From: an uncultured Candidatus Udaeobacter sp.
Lineage (GTDB): Bacteria; Verrucomicrobiota; Verrucomicrobiia; Chthoniobacterales; UBA10450
NCBI GenBank assembly: GCA_955652245.1
Contig: CATPAV010000117.1
Span: 1 to 17,746 of the forward strand
Length of the DNA stretch: 17,746 nt
Direction: 5' to 3'
The notes under the pieces were generated by a model. It did no database searches and was not told where the DNA came from. It saw only the letters and a program-made list of their open reading frames with translations. The translations under genes and the position numbers were made by a program. Each line of letters begins with the position of its first letter. The stretch's first letter is position 1. Shown here in pieces: positions 1 to 6,179 of the stretch.

Positions 1-1
1 G

Positions 2-1546
2 ACAGTCACCATTCTTCTTTTGACCGGCTTCGCGTTCGCAGCATGGCTGGGCAGTTTTTATATTTTCGATCAGCCGGAGCGCCCGGAGAGCTATCGCATC
101 TTACAAAAGCTGCACAAAATCGATCCGCCGAAGCGTTTCGAATTGACCGCCGCACCGGCTGGCGAATTCCTGAACGCGAAACAACTCTACGATCGCTACG
201 TCGGGATGGGCGCCGCCGAGTTGGCCAAGACAAACGCAGAATTGACGCGCAACTATATTCGAAATTATCAGCAAGTGCGCGGTCTGGTGCCTTACATCGT
301 TGGCAGATATACGATTGTAGAAGCGCGGGAACTTGGGCCTGGCGATGTCTTTACATCCGGGATGGTCGCCCTGACGAACGCCGTCGATAGCGGCGAATTA
401 CTCATGGAGCATCTCTATCCGGCCACCCCTGAAGTCTTGCCGCTGATGAAGCAGACGCTTTACGTTGGTTTGGAGATCAAACTTGAACGCACACACGATC
501 TCTCTGCCGTGATTCATGCCGAGCGATCGGCGGACGGTCGTATAATGATTACTGCCGTCCCATTGCTTTACGGGAGCTATACCGTCACACGCGGCTTGGG
601 GACATTCCGCCTCGAGCCGCCGCTTACTCTCAACCTCACCGCAGGGTGGCCATTATTTAAGGAGCAGGCGCGGATCAAAGCCGAACAACGTTATGCCGAT
701 TATCGGCAAAAAACGGGAGCCCCCCAAGTCCCAATCACTGTAGGGCCTACCGCTAAACCTCCACCTGCGCAGAATGAGCTGGTGCGGGTCGAGCAAGCCA
801 AGCCAGTTGAGGCCCCAGCGGTAACGCCGACTCCGGCGAAGAGTGAAAAACTTGCCAGGGCAACGCCGTTGCCAAAAGGCAGAAAATTGGCGAAGAAACA
901 AAAGCTCGAATCTCCGGCCCCGACATCGACTCCTGCTCAGCCGGTCGTCGCTCAAAAATCGGCCGCGCCAACTTCGACGCCGTTCGCTGTTGCATCAGTG
1001 CCGACGCCGCCGAAACCTTCCGTTCCCATTGCGGTGCCGACGATTGCTGCTGCACCCAGCGTCACCATTGCTCAAGCTTCGCCCGCCGCAACTGCCACAC
1101 CAGTTCCAGTGTTGCCCGCGCAACCTGTTCCAGCTGATGCGTCCGGAGTAGCCCTCGCTTCAAACGCGGGGGGAGGCAGTTGGAAAACTTTTTCGCCGGG
1201 GAAAATGCCGCTCGGACGGCTCATCGGCGCAAGTGATCTGCGAGACGTCGCCGAGCACGGACTTGCCGGCGAACGCGTTTATTTGAAAGGACAATTCATC
1301 GTGAATTTTTCGGATGCTAATCGCGCCGTGCTGCGCCCGCGCACCAAGTTAACGGATAAGGTGCTGCACTTTGGCGCGGCTTCATCCACGCGCATCATTG
1401 TAGAATTTCCGTCCGGCTACACTCCGCCGCAGCAGGGCGCGGTTGTGAGTCGAGATGAGATGCGGCCCTACGAAATAACCGAGGTACGCAAACAGGAAGA
1501 CGGACAGCTCAACGTCTTCGTGCGGGAAATTATGCAGTCGAATTAG
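2..1546 (+). CDS. Membrane-anchored protein with Pro/Ala-rich linker (5' partial)
   Basis: The frame is open to the left edge, so the true start lies outside the window; 514 residues are visible. The first ~22 visible residues (TVTILLLTGFAFAAWLGSFY) form a hydrophobic segment, probably a single N-terminal membrane anchor. A folded region of about 190 residues follows, then a low-complexity Pro/Ala/Thr/Val/Lys-rich linker (about visible residues 240-380, codons near 725-1150), then a C-terminal domain of about 120 residues beginning near GKMPLGRLIGASDLRD. This layout suits a cell-envelope protein that spans the periplasm, with the linker acting as a spacer. I do not recognise either folded domain and assign no function. 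The TTG at 20 is only an in-frame codon within the membrane segment and is unlikely to be the start. The TAG stop overlaps the stop of the convergent gene on the other strand. Confidence 0.75.
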   Translation, partial: TVTILLLTGFAFAAWLGSFYIFDQPERPESYRILQKLHKIDPPKRFELTAAPAGEFLNAKQLYDRYVGMGAAELAKTNAELTRNYIRNYQQVRGLVPYIVGRYTIVEARELGPGDVFTSGMVALTNAVDSGELLMEHLYPATPEVLPLMKQTLYVGLEIKLERTHDLSAVIHAERSADGRIMITAVPLLYGSYTVTRGLGTFRLEPPLTLNLTAGWPLFKEQARIKAEQRYADYRQKTGAPQVPITVGPTAKPPPAQNELVRVEQAKPVEAPAVTPTPAKSEKLARATPLPKGRKLAKKQKLESPAPTSTPAQPVVAQKSAAPTSTPFAVASVPTPPKPSVPIAVPTIAAAPSVTIAQASPAATATPVPVLPAQPVPADASGVALASNAGGGSWKTFSPGKMPLGRLIGASDLRDVAEHGLAGERVYLKGQFIVNFSDANRAVLRPRTKLTDKVLHFGAASSTRIIVEFPSGYTPPQQGAVVSRDEMRPYEITEVRKQEDGQLNVFVREIMQSN

Positions 1547-2211
1547 TCGGTGCGCGATCGCAGAACCAGTTTTCCGTCGCGGATTTCGATCGTCCCGATG
1601 TCGTAACTGTTCCGGTACTCGGCGATGTAATCTCGTAATCGTCTGGAACGATATCTCCAGTTCAAAAGATCCCTTGGCACGGGCTTACTGTTCACGACAA
1701 TCCGATTTAATTGCGGATGCTCCAGAGATTGCGCGCCATTTAATTGGATCATGATATCACCGTTAAAATAACCGGATCGGCCCAAGAATTCTCCAAGCCA
1801 AACACTCGTCTGGAGACGCAACCGATTCTCCTCTATCGACACAAAAGCTTTCCAGCGCCCATCTCGATTCGCCGCAATCAAACTGTTGATATCGTCTGTC
1901 GTTAGCTCAATTAGAGCTGGTTGGCCTGCTCGAATTTTCTCTTCGAAATCTCTCCAGCGCTCTTGCACGCGTTGAATCTGCTCCTCCGAAGCCGCGAATT
2001 CAGGGACCGGCGCCCGCGTTTCCGCAAGCGAATGCGTCTTCGCCAGCCAGTAACTAACGTGCACTATTGCCGAGTGCCGCTGAAAACCCCAATACAGACC
2101 GGCGACACAAGCGATAGCCAGGACAAGCCCAAAAACCACGAGAATGAGGCAGCCTCTGGCGAAACAGCCTAGCCCTTTTCTCGGCGGCGGCGCTTCAACC
2201 CACCCGTTCAT
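1543..2211 (-). CDS. Small membrane-anchored hypothetical protein
   Basis: This is a 222-residue protein with a Pro/Arg-rich cytoplasmic start (APPPRKG), one strong transmembrane helix at about residues 20-43, and a soluble C-terminal part of about 180 residues. The soluble part contains a charged, probably helical stretch (EEQIQRVQERWRDFEEKI) followed by a beta-rich region (LIELTTDDINSLI, KAFVSIEENRLRLQTSV). No enzyme motif is visible; an extracytoplasmic binding or assembly role is possible but unproven. Its ATG (2209-2211) overlaps the TGA of the upstream HIT gene (2208-2210) in an ATGA arrangement, so the two are very probably translationally coupled. Its TAA (1543-1545) overlaps the stop of the convergent plus-strand gene, leaving no room for a separate terminator. 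Confidence 0.8.
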   Translation of the reverse strand: MNGWVEAPPPRKGLGCFARGCLILVVFGLVLAIACVAGLYWGFQRHSAIVHVSYWLAKTHSLAETRAPVPEFAASEEQIQRVQERWRDFEEKIRAGQPALIELTTDDINSLIAANRDGRWKAFVSIEENRLRLQTSVWLGEFLGRSGYFNGDIMIQLNGAQSLEHPQLNRIVVNSKPVPRDLLNWRYRSRRLRDYIAEYRNSYDIGTIEIRDGKLVLRSRTD

Positions 2212-2741
2212 GTGCTCCGGTGCAATTCTGTGCCGATCTTCGATTGTGCATCAAGCAGTCTCTCATAGAGCGCGCGCAATCCTTCCGACAGCATACGTGT
2301 AGCGCTGAGGATCGGCATGAAATTCGTGTCCCCGCTCCAGCGCGGGACGATGTGCACATGCAGGTAATCGACAATGCCCGCGCCCGCGCATTCACCGAGA
2401 TTCAGACCGATGTTGAAACCTTGTGCTTTTGTCGCAGCGCGCAGCAGCACTTGTGCATGCGCCACCAAATTCCAAAGCTCGACAATTTCGTTCTCGCCGA
2501 GCACGGAAATATCGGCCGTTTTACGGTACGGCACCGCCATTAGATGACCGACCGCGTAGGGATAACGGTTCATCATCAGGAACGCATCTTTGCGCCGCGT
2601 GATCACCAGGTGCGCAGCGTCATCGCTCGTTCGTGCCGCCTCGGAAAGAAAATCGGCATTCGGTTTTTCGCGCTCGAAATATTCCACGCGCCACGGACAC
2701 CAGAGTGTTTCCAACTCTTTCTTTGGAAATTCCTTCGACAT
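2208..2741 (-). CDS. HIT-family nucleotide hydrolase/transferase (FHIT/Ap4A-type), altered triad
   Basis: The 177-residue protein has the layout of bacterial FHIT-like HIT proteins: LWCPWRVEY near residues 13-21, MNRYPYAVGHLMAVPYR at 57-73, GFNIGLNLGECAGAG at 108-122, and the triad region ending PRWSGDTNFM at 133-142. The family hydrolyses or phosphorolyses dinucleoside polyphosphates such as Ap4A, with the middle histidine of His-x-His-x-His-x-x as nucleophile. Here the triad reads Tyr126-Leu-His128-Val-His130-Ile-Val: the nucleophile and third histidine remain, but the first is Tyr (TAC). The N-terminal Cys-x-x-Cys that usually helps bind zinc in this family is replaced by Ala29-Asp-Phe-Leu32. 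The fold is clear, but activity and substrate are uncertain. The ATG at 2739-2741 matches the usual family N-terminus, without a strong ribosome-binding site. It is coupled to the downstream membrane-protein gene. Confidence 0.88.
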   Translation of the reverse strand: MSKEFPKKELETLWCPWRVEYFEREKPNADFLSEAARTSDDAAHLVITRRKDAFLMMNRYPYAVGHLMAVPYRKTADISVLGENEIVELWNLVAHAQVLLRAATKAQGFNIGLNLGECAGAGIVDYLHVHIVPRWSGDTNFMPILSATRMLSEGLRALYERLLDAQSKIGTELHRST

Positions 2742-2806
2742 GTCAGACCGCCAGCGAGACTAGGATTAACGAACGGGAAAGTCGAGCTAGCATTTCACCC
2801 TTATGC

Positions 2807-2911
2807 TGTAGCAGCGGTCTATGACCGTCGCATTTAAGTTCTCCACTTCTGTAGCAGCAGCAGTATCGGCTGCGTCTGTCTTAATGCTAGGAGCGGCCTT
2901 AGCGCCGCGAT
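2807..2911. repeat. Cluster of small palindromic (REP-like) repeats
   Basis: The 256-bp spacer between the divergent HIT and ATP-grasp genes holds no credible coding sequence but has three short hairpins in a row. They are CGGTC-tat-GACCG (2815-2827), GCAGC-7 nt-GCTGC (2857-2873) and GCGGC-6 nt-GCCGC (2893-2908). The first two are each preceded by TGTAGCAGC (from 2807 and 2850), the same TGTAG start seen in the complete elements at 4308-4382 and 16211-16271. It looks like degenerate or tandem copies of that repeat family. No inserted gene or target duplication is visible. Confidence 0.6.
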
Positions 2912-2944
2912 AATTCAATTCATCACCTTAGATATAAACCGTTG

Positions 2945-2950
2945 TATAAT
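2945..2950 (+). promoter_or_regulatory. Candidate -10 box (TATAAT)
   Basis: A perfect TATAAT hexamer lies 48 bases before the ATG of the ATP-grasp-like gene, just downstream of the repeat cluster. No good -35 box is visible at 16-18 bp spacing, so this is a candidate based only on the -10 match and its position. Confidence 0.35.
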
Positions 2951-2997
2951 TCTCGCTCGACAGCTACCGATCAGACTCTCGAATTAAATCACGCCGG

Positions 2998-3864
2998 ATG
3001 AAGACAACGAACAGCGTGCCACACACGATTGCAGTCCTGTTTCACGAAAATAATCGGAAGCGCCATCTCTCGAGCTACGCCATTACATTCTTGGCGGAGT
3101 TCTGGCGAAAAGACGGAAATCGGGTTCACTATCTCTTCGGCACGCGCAAGTTCGTTCCCGCCGACCTTCTCCTGATCCATGTCGATCTCTCGGTCGTGCC
3201 GGACGAATATCTGGAATTTGCGAGTCGTTATCCGATTGCTCTGAACAGAACCGCCAAAGACATCCGGAAATCGCTGATCAGCGCGAATCTCGTGGGACCC
3301 GGTGACCCCTATTCAGGAAAAGTGATCGTAAAAACCGATCTAAACTACGGAGGCTCTCCGGAGCGGATTATCAGGAGGAATCCATCATTTTGGAGACGGC
3401 TGTCGCCTCGTCGCTTCGTTCGAGATAATACCGATGGTTCCGGGTTCAAAGCGCCATTCGCCTACCAAATCTATGACAGCCTCGCCGAGGTGCCGCCCGT
3501 GGTCTTTGAACGGAACGACGTCGTCGTGGAGAAATTCCTTCCCGAGCAAGAGGAAAACCTTTTCTTCGTTCGTCATTACGAGTTTCTTGGCGACTGCGCA
3601 ACCTGCACCCGGCTCGCCGCGCCGAACCCAATCGTAAAAGATCAGAGGGTCGTCCGCATCGAAGAGGTCGAACCGCACCCCGAGATCGTGCAGGCGCGAG
3701 AGCGCCTTAGTTTCGATTACGGTAAGTTCGATTATGTCGTCCATAACGGCCGACCGGTGCTTCTCGATGCGAATAAGACGACGGGCGCCGATCGGGTCTC
3801 TAGTCGCGAGCTCAACGCCCGTCGCCGCCATCGCGCGAATGGGATCTACTCCTATTTTGGGTAA
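2998..3864 (+). CDS. ATP-grasp-like protein of unknown substrate
   Basis: The 288-residue protein resembles RimK/glutathione-synthetase-type ATP-grasp ligases. A pre-ATP-grasp region (about 1-105) is followed by VIVKTDLNYGG at 109-119 with a candidate ATP-binding Lys112. Next come VVVEKFLPE at 175-183, where the motif usually contacts the adenine, then FDYGKFDYVV at 239-248, and LLDANKTTG at 255-263, whose Asp257 and Asn259 could be Mg-binding positions. Such enzymes join a carboxylate to an amine or thiol through an acyl-phosphate. The substrate cannot be read from sequence. The lone histidine/lysine-rich start (IAVLFHENNRKRHLSSY) and lack of partner genes give no pathway clue. The ATG at 2998 is the first good start; the ribosome-binding site is weak. 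It stands alone, divergent from the HIT pair and convergent with the glycosyltransferase. Confidence 0.7.
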   Translation: MKTTNSVPHTIAVLFHENNRKRHLSSYAITFLAEFWRKDGNRVHYLFGTRKFVPADLLLIHVDLSVVPDEYLEFASRYPIALNRTAKDIRKSLISANLVGPGDPYSGKVIVKTDLNYGGSPERIIRRNPSFWRRLSPRRFVRDNTDGSGFKAPFAYQIYDSLAEVPPVVFERNDVVVEKFLPEQEENLFFVRHYEFLGDCATCTRLAAPNPIVKDQRVVRIEEVEPHPEIVQARERLSFDYGKFDYVVHNGRPVLLDANKTTGADRVSSRELNARRRHRANGIYSYFG

Positions 3865-3890
3865 GGCGCTGGCTGGGCGAGCTTGATCGA

Positions 3891-5432
3891 TTAACGGGTA
3901 ATCAACACGTAAGCCTGCCCTCGCTCGTCGTTTCTCTTATTTGATTTCAATTGAGAGAGGACAGCATCGTGAAGCTCGCGCATCAAAGCTGGCGCTTTCT
4001 CGGTTGACGCGACTAAGGCATCGAGGTTTCCGATGTTCCATTCGCCGATCGCGCGATCCGGCGCGATGAAATGCGTTTTTCGCAGATAGAGGAGCAGCCC
4101 TTCATCCTTTGCGGCAACTGCTTCATAGCGCCAATGATGCACTTCCGCTTCACGACGAACCTCTCGTCCGAAAACGACAAGGGCGTCGCGATGATTGCGA
4201 TATTCGGAAATGACTTTCGAAATTGTGTAGCCGCCGGTAACGAATATCGACAAGAGCAGCGCGACCGCGCTCCAGAAACAAATGCGGCCACGCGTCCGCT
4301 CATCCTCTGTAGCCACCGGCCTGTGGCCGGTCAGATCAACATTCAAGCTCCTTGAGGAACGGCTCACGGAGCCGTGGCTACAGGACGCATATCTGCTCGC
4401 GACTTGAGCCGCCAAAAGTAAACAGAGCGGCGGAAGAACCGGAAAAATTCGGTCAACGCGCTTGGACGGGATCAGCGACATCGCGAGTAAGCCGCCCAGA
4501 CTCCAGCAAAGCAACCAGAAGGTTTCGGGAGAAATCTCACGAAACATAGCACGAATCTTCCATCGACGCGAACGAAGATCGAGAATCGCGACTGCGATTA
4601 TCAGCGCGCTCCATGGAAGAAATTTGTGGAGCAGATGCGGCAGATAAAAATAAAGCGGTTGCGACCGATGAATCGTTTCCCCGAAACGCGCGACAAATTC
4701 GCGCACCACAACTTCATCGAAAAAACCAGGTTGAAAAACAATTCCACCCACGACCCATAAAAGGAATACACCAAGCGAAGCGACCCAAGGCCACCAGCCG
4801 CACCACACGCTCGGCGCATTATTGCTGCGCCGCCGCCACTCAAATATTCCAATTCCCGGTAGAAGAAACGCCCATATGATTGGCCCTTTGATCAACATCG
4901 CTCCCGTCAACAACACGAAAACGAGCAAGTGATCGCGTTTGTTCCACGGTTCACCGTGTCGGGCTTTTTGCCAGATCAACAGGCCAATGAGAAAAATTAT
5001 TAAAGTCAGCGGCATATCGGTGCGCACGAGCGTCGCCAGACGCGGACTTAGCAGATTTAATCCAAACGCGCTTAGCGCAATCAACGCAGCGAGTGATCCG
5101 TAAGCCATCACCGCGGCGCGCAAGAGCAAGATCGATATCGCAACCGCCGCGAGAAAGGATGGCAAACGCCACGCCAGGTCCCACGAGCGCGTTAACTCAA
5201 AAAGACCGGCCGAAATCCATCCGATCAACGGCGGTTTGGTCGCGACGTGTGCATTCGGCGTTTGCTGATAGAACCACCGCCCCTCTTTGATCATCTCAAA
5301 GGACGTGAACGCCTGCTTGGCCTGGTCGTAATCGTCGAGCTGCCACGGCAGATTCGCGACGAGAAATAAAAAAATTGTTATCGCGGCAACAATCCAGAGC
5401 GTCCAGCGGTCTTCGAGCAGGCTTTTTGTCAT
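3891..5432 (-). CDS. GT-C glycosyltransferase, ArnT/PMT (GT39/GT83) type, with in-frame repeat insertion
   Basis: The 513-residue integral membrane protein has about ten hydrophobic helices and the ArnT/PMT signature near the N-terminus. An acidic DDYD at 33-36 in the first periplasmic loop corresponds to the catalytic acidic site, and ATKPPLIGW follows at 64-72. Such enzymes use polyprenyl-phosphate sugars as donors to glycosylate lipid A, lipids or proteins on the periplasmic side; donor and acceptor are unknown here. Position downstream of fcl, lpxB and an oxidoreductase supports an envelope role. Residues 351-375 are encoded exactly by a 75-bp palindromic element (4308-4382) lying in a hydrophilic loop between helices ending near 346 and beginning near 388. 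The reading frame continues normally afterwards. The ATG (5430-5432) is the outer ATGACA arm of a second palindrome that also provides GGAG six bases upstream. The gene looks intact despite both repeats. Confidence 0.85.
   Translation of the reverse strand: MTKSLLEDRWTLWIVAAITIFLFLVANLPWQLDDYDQAKQAFTSFEMIKEGRWFYQQTPNAHVATKPPLIGWISAGLFELTRSWDLAWRLPSFLAAVAISILLLRAAVMAYGSLAALIALSAFGLNLLSPRLATLVRTDMPLTLIIFLIGLLIWQKARHGEPWNKRDHLLVFVLLTGAMLIKGPIIWAFLLPGIGIFEWRRRSNNAPSVWCGWWPWVASLGVFLLWVVGGIVFQPGFFDEVVVREFVARFGETIHRSQPLYFYLPHLLHKFLPWSALIIAVAILDLRSRRWKIRAMFREISPETFWLLCWSLGGLLAMSLIPSKRVDRIFPVLPPLCLLLAAQVASRYASCSHGSVSRSSRSLNVDLTGHRPVATEDERTRGRICFWSAVALLLSIFVTGGYTISKVISEYRNHRDALVVFGREVRREAEVHHWRYEAVAAKDEGLLLYLRKTHFIAPDRAIGEWNIGNLDALVASTEKAPALMRELHDAVLSQLKSNKRNDERGQAYVLITR
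4308..4382. repeat. 75-bp palindromic element inserted in frame in a coding region
   Basis: The ends TGTAGCCAC (4308-4316) and GTGGCTACA (4374-4382) are perfect inverted repeats, extendable by one base on each side. Inside are two perfect 7-bp stems, ACCGGCC-tgt-GGCCGGT (4315-4331) and ACGGCTC-acg-GAGCCGT (4359-4375), and a small central TCAAG-ctc-CTTGA hairpin. Together they could form a multi-branched structure. Its length is 25 codons and it sits exactly at codon boundaries of the minus-strand glycosyltransferase gene, with no stop codon in that frame. It shares TGTAG/CTACA ends and internal hairpins with the element at 16211-16271. Confidence 0.8.
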
Positions 5433-5455
5433 GTCGAGCTCCGCTCGGAATGACA
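5427..5455. repeat. 29-bp palindrome (TGTCAT...ATGACA family) at a gene start
   Basis: The inverted arms are TGTCAT (5427-5432) and ATGACA (5450-5455), with inner arms CGAGC (5435-5439) and GCTCG (5443-5447) around a three-base loop. The outer and inner arms are those of the larger element before ftsY (12451-12573), so this appears to be a minimal or deleted copy. It lies between kynB and the glycosyltransferase gene, and its left arm contains the latter's start codon. Confidence 0.75.
5439..5442 (-). promoter_or_regulatory. Repeat-derived ribosome-binding site (GGAG)
   Basis: On the minus strand GGAG lies six bases before the glycosyltransferase ATG, inside the loop and inner arm of the palindrome at 5427-5455. 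The repeat thus appears to supply both the Shine-Dalgarno-like element and the start codon. The hairpin could sequester both. Confidence 0.5.
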
Positions 5456-5482
5456 GTCAGACGGTGCCATGGTCGCTGGGAT

Positions 5483-6130
5483 TTAGTCGCGCCAGAGAAC
5501 CGCGCGCACCGGTGCGCCATCCGCACCAGCAATTTTCAGAGGCAACGCCGCGAAATTGTAAGTGCCCGGCCCGACGGCACTCAAATCGAGCGATTCAACG
5601 ATAGCGATGCCGGCGCCGGCCAGCGCGTGATGATTCTGCAATGAGTTCGAATCAATCTCATCTACCGATGGCAGATCCAATCCCAGGAGCTTCACTCCAT
5701 TTTTCTGCAGCCACAGCGGGACATCGGCTGCAATCACTGGAATTTGATTTGGAAAAACCGTCGAATCGCTCCATCGATTGGTTTTGATAAGAAGCCGCGA
5801 GGTGTCCGCAATTTCTTCAGAATGCGGCCGGAGATCCTCGAGTGTAATCAGATGTTTTTCGCTCGACCGCGAGAAAGCTTCTACAAGATCGACAACTGCC
5901 GCGCGCCCCATATAAATTTCGAGCGCTGCTTTCTCGATCGTTTTGCCATCTGTCTCGAAATGAAACCGTGCATCGGCGTGCGTACCATTGTGTACGCTCA
6001 TGCTTATCGCGCCGAGATTTACGGAATCGCCCTTTGAAATCTCCCTCGTGAGCTTGAAATGAAAGGGTACGTCGCCCGGCCATTCCGCCAGATCATTCGA
6101 CAGCGTTCGCGAAACATCCCAAAGTTTCAT
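5483..6130 (-). CDS. kynB: Kynurenine formamidase (cyclase family)
   Basis: The 215-residue protein matches KynB along its length, from DVSRTLSNDLAEWPGDVPF at the start through HNGTHADARFHF (47-58), LGLDLPSVDEIDS (149-161) and NHHAL (166-170) to ADGAPVRAVL at the end. KynB hydrolyses N-formyl-L-kynurenine to kynurenine and formate in tryptophan breakdown. His47, His51 and Asp53 are the expected metal ligands of the H-x-G-T-H-x-D motif. Position 55, usually Pro in H-x-G-T-H-x-D-x-P-x-H, is Arg (CGG). No tryptophan dioxygenase or kynureninase gene lies in the window; instead the gene sits 49 bp after lpxB and 50 bp before a glycosyltransferase on the same strand. A related cyclase-family amidase with another substrate is the main alternative. 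Confidence 0.8.
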   Translation of the reverse strand: MKLWDVSRTLSNDLAEWPGDVPFHFKLTREISKGDSVNLGAISMSVHNGTHADARFHFETDGKTIEKAALEIYMGRAAVVDLVEAFSRSSEKHLITLEDLRPHSEEIADTSRLLIKTNRWSDSTVFPNQIPVIAADVPLWLQKNGVKLLGLDLPSVDEIDSNSLQNHHALAGAGIAIVESLDLSAVGPGTYNFAALPLKIAGADGAPVRAVLWRD

Positions 6131-6179
6131 CGGTGATTAGTTCTGCCTCAATGCTGGAACCTGTTTCCTAAATGGCGAT

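Noticed and set aside
2208..3864. HIT hydrolase, small membrane protein and ATP-grasp gene as a new defence or signalling system
   Set aside because: The ATP-grasp gene is divergent and separated by repeats, the membrane protein lacks effector motifs, and nothing links the three beyond proximity.
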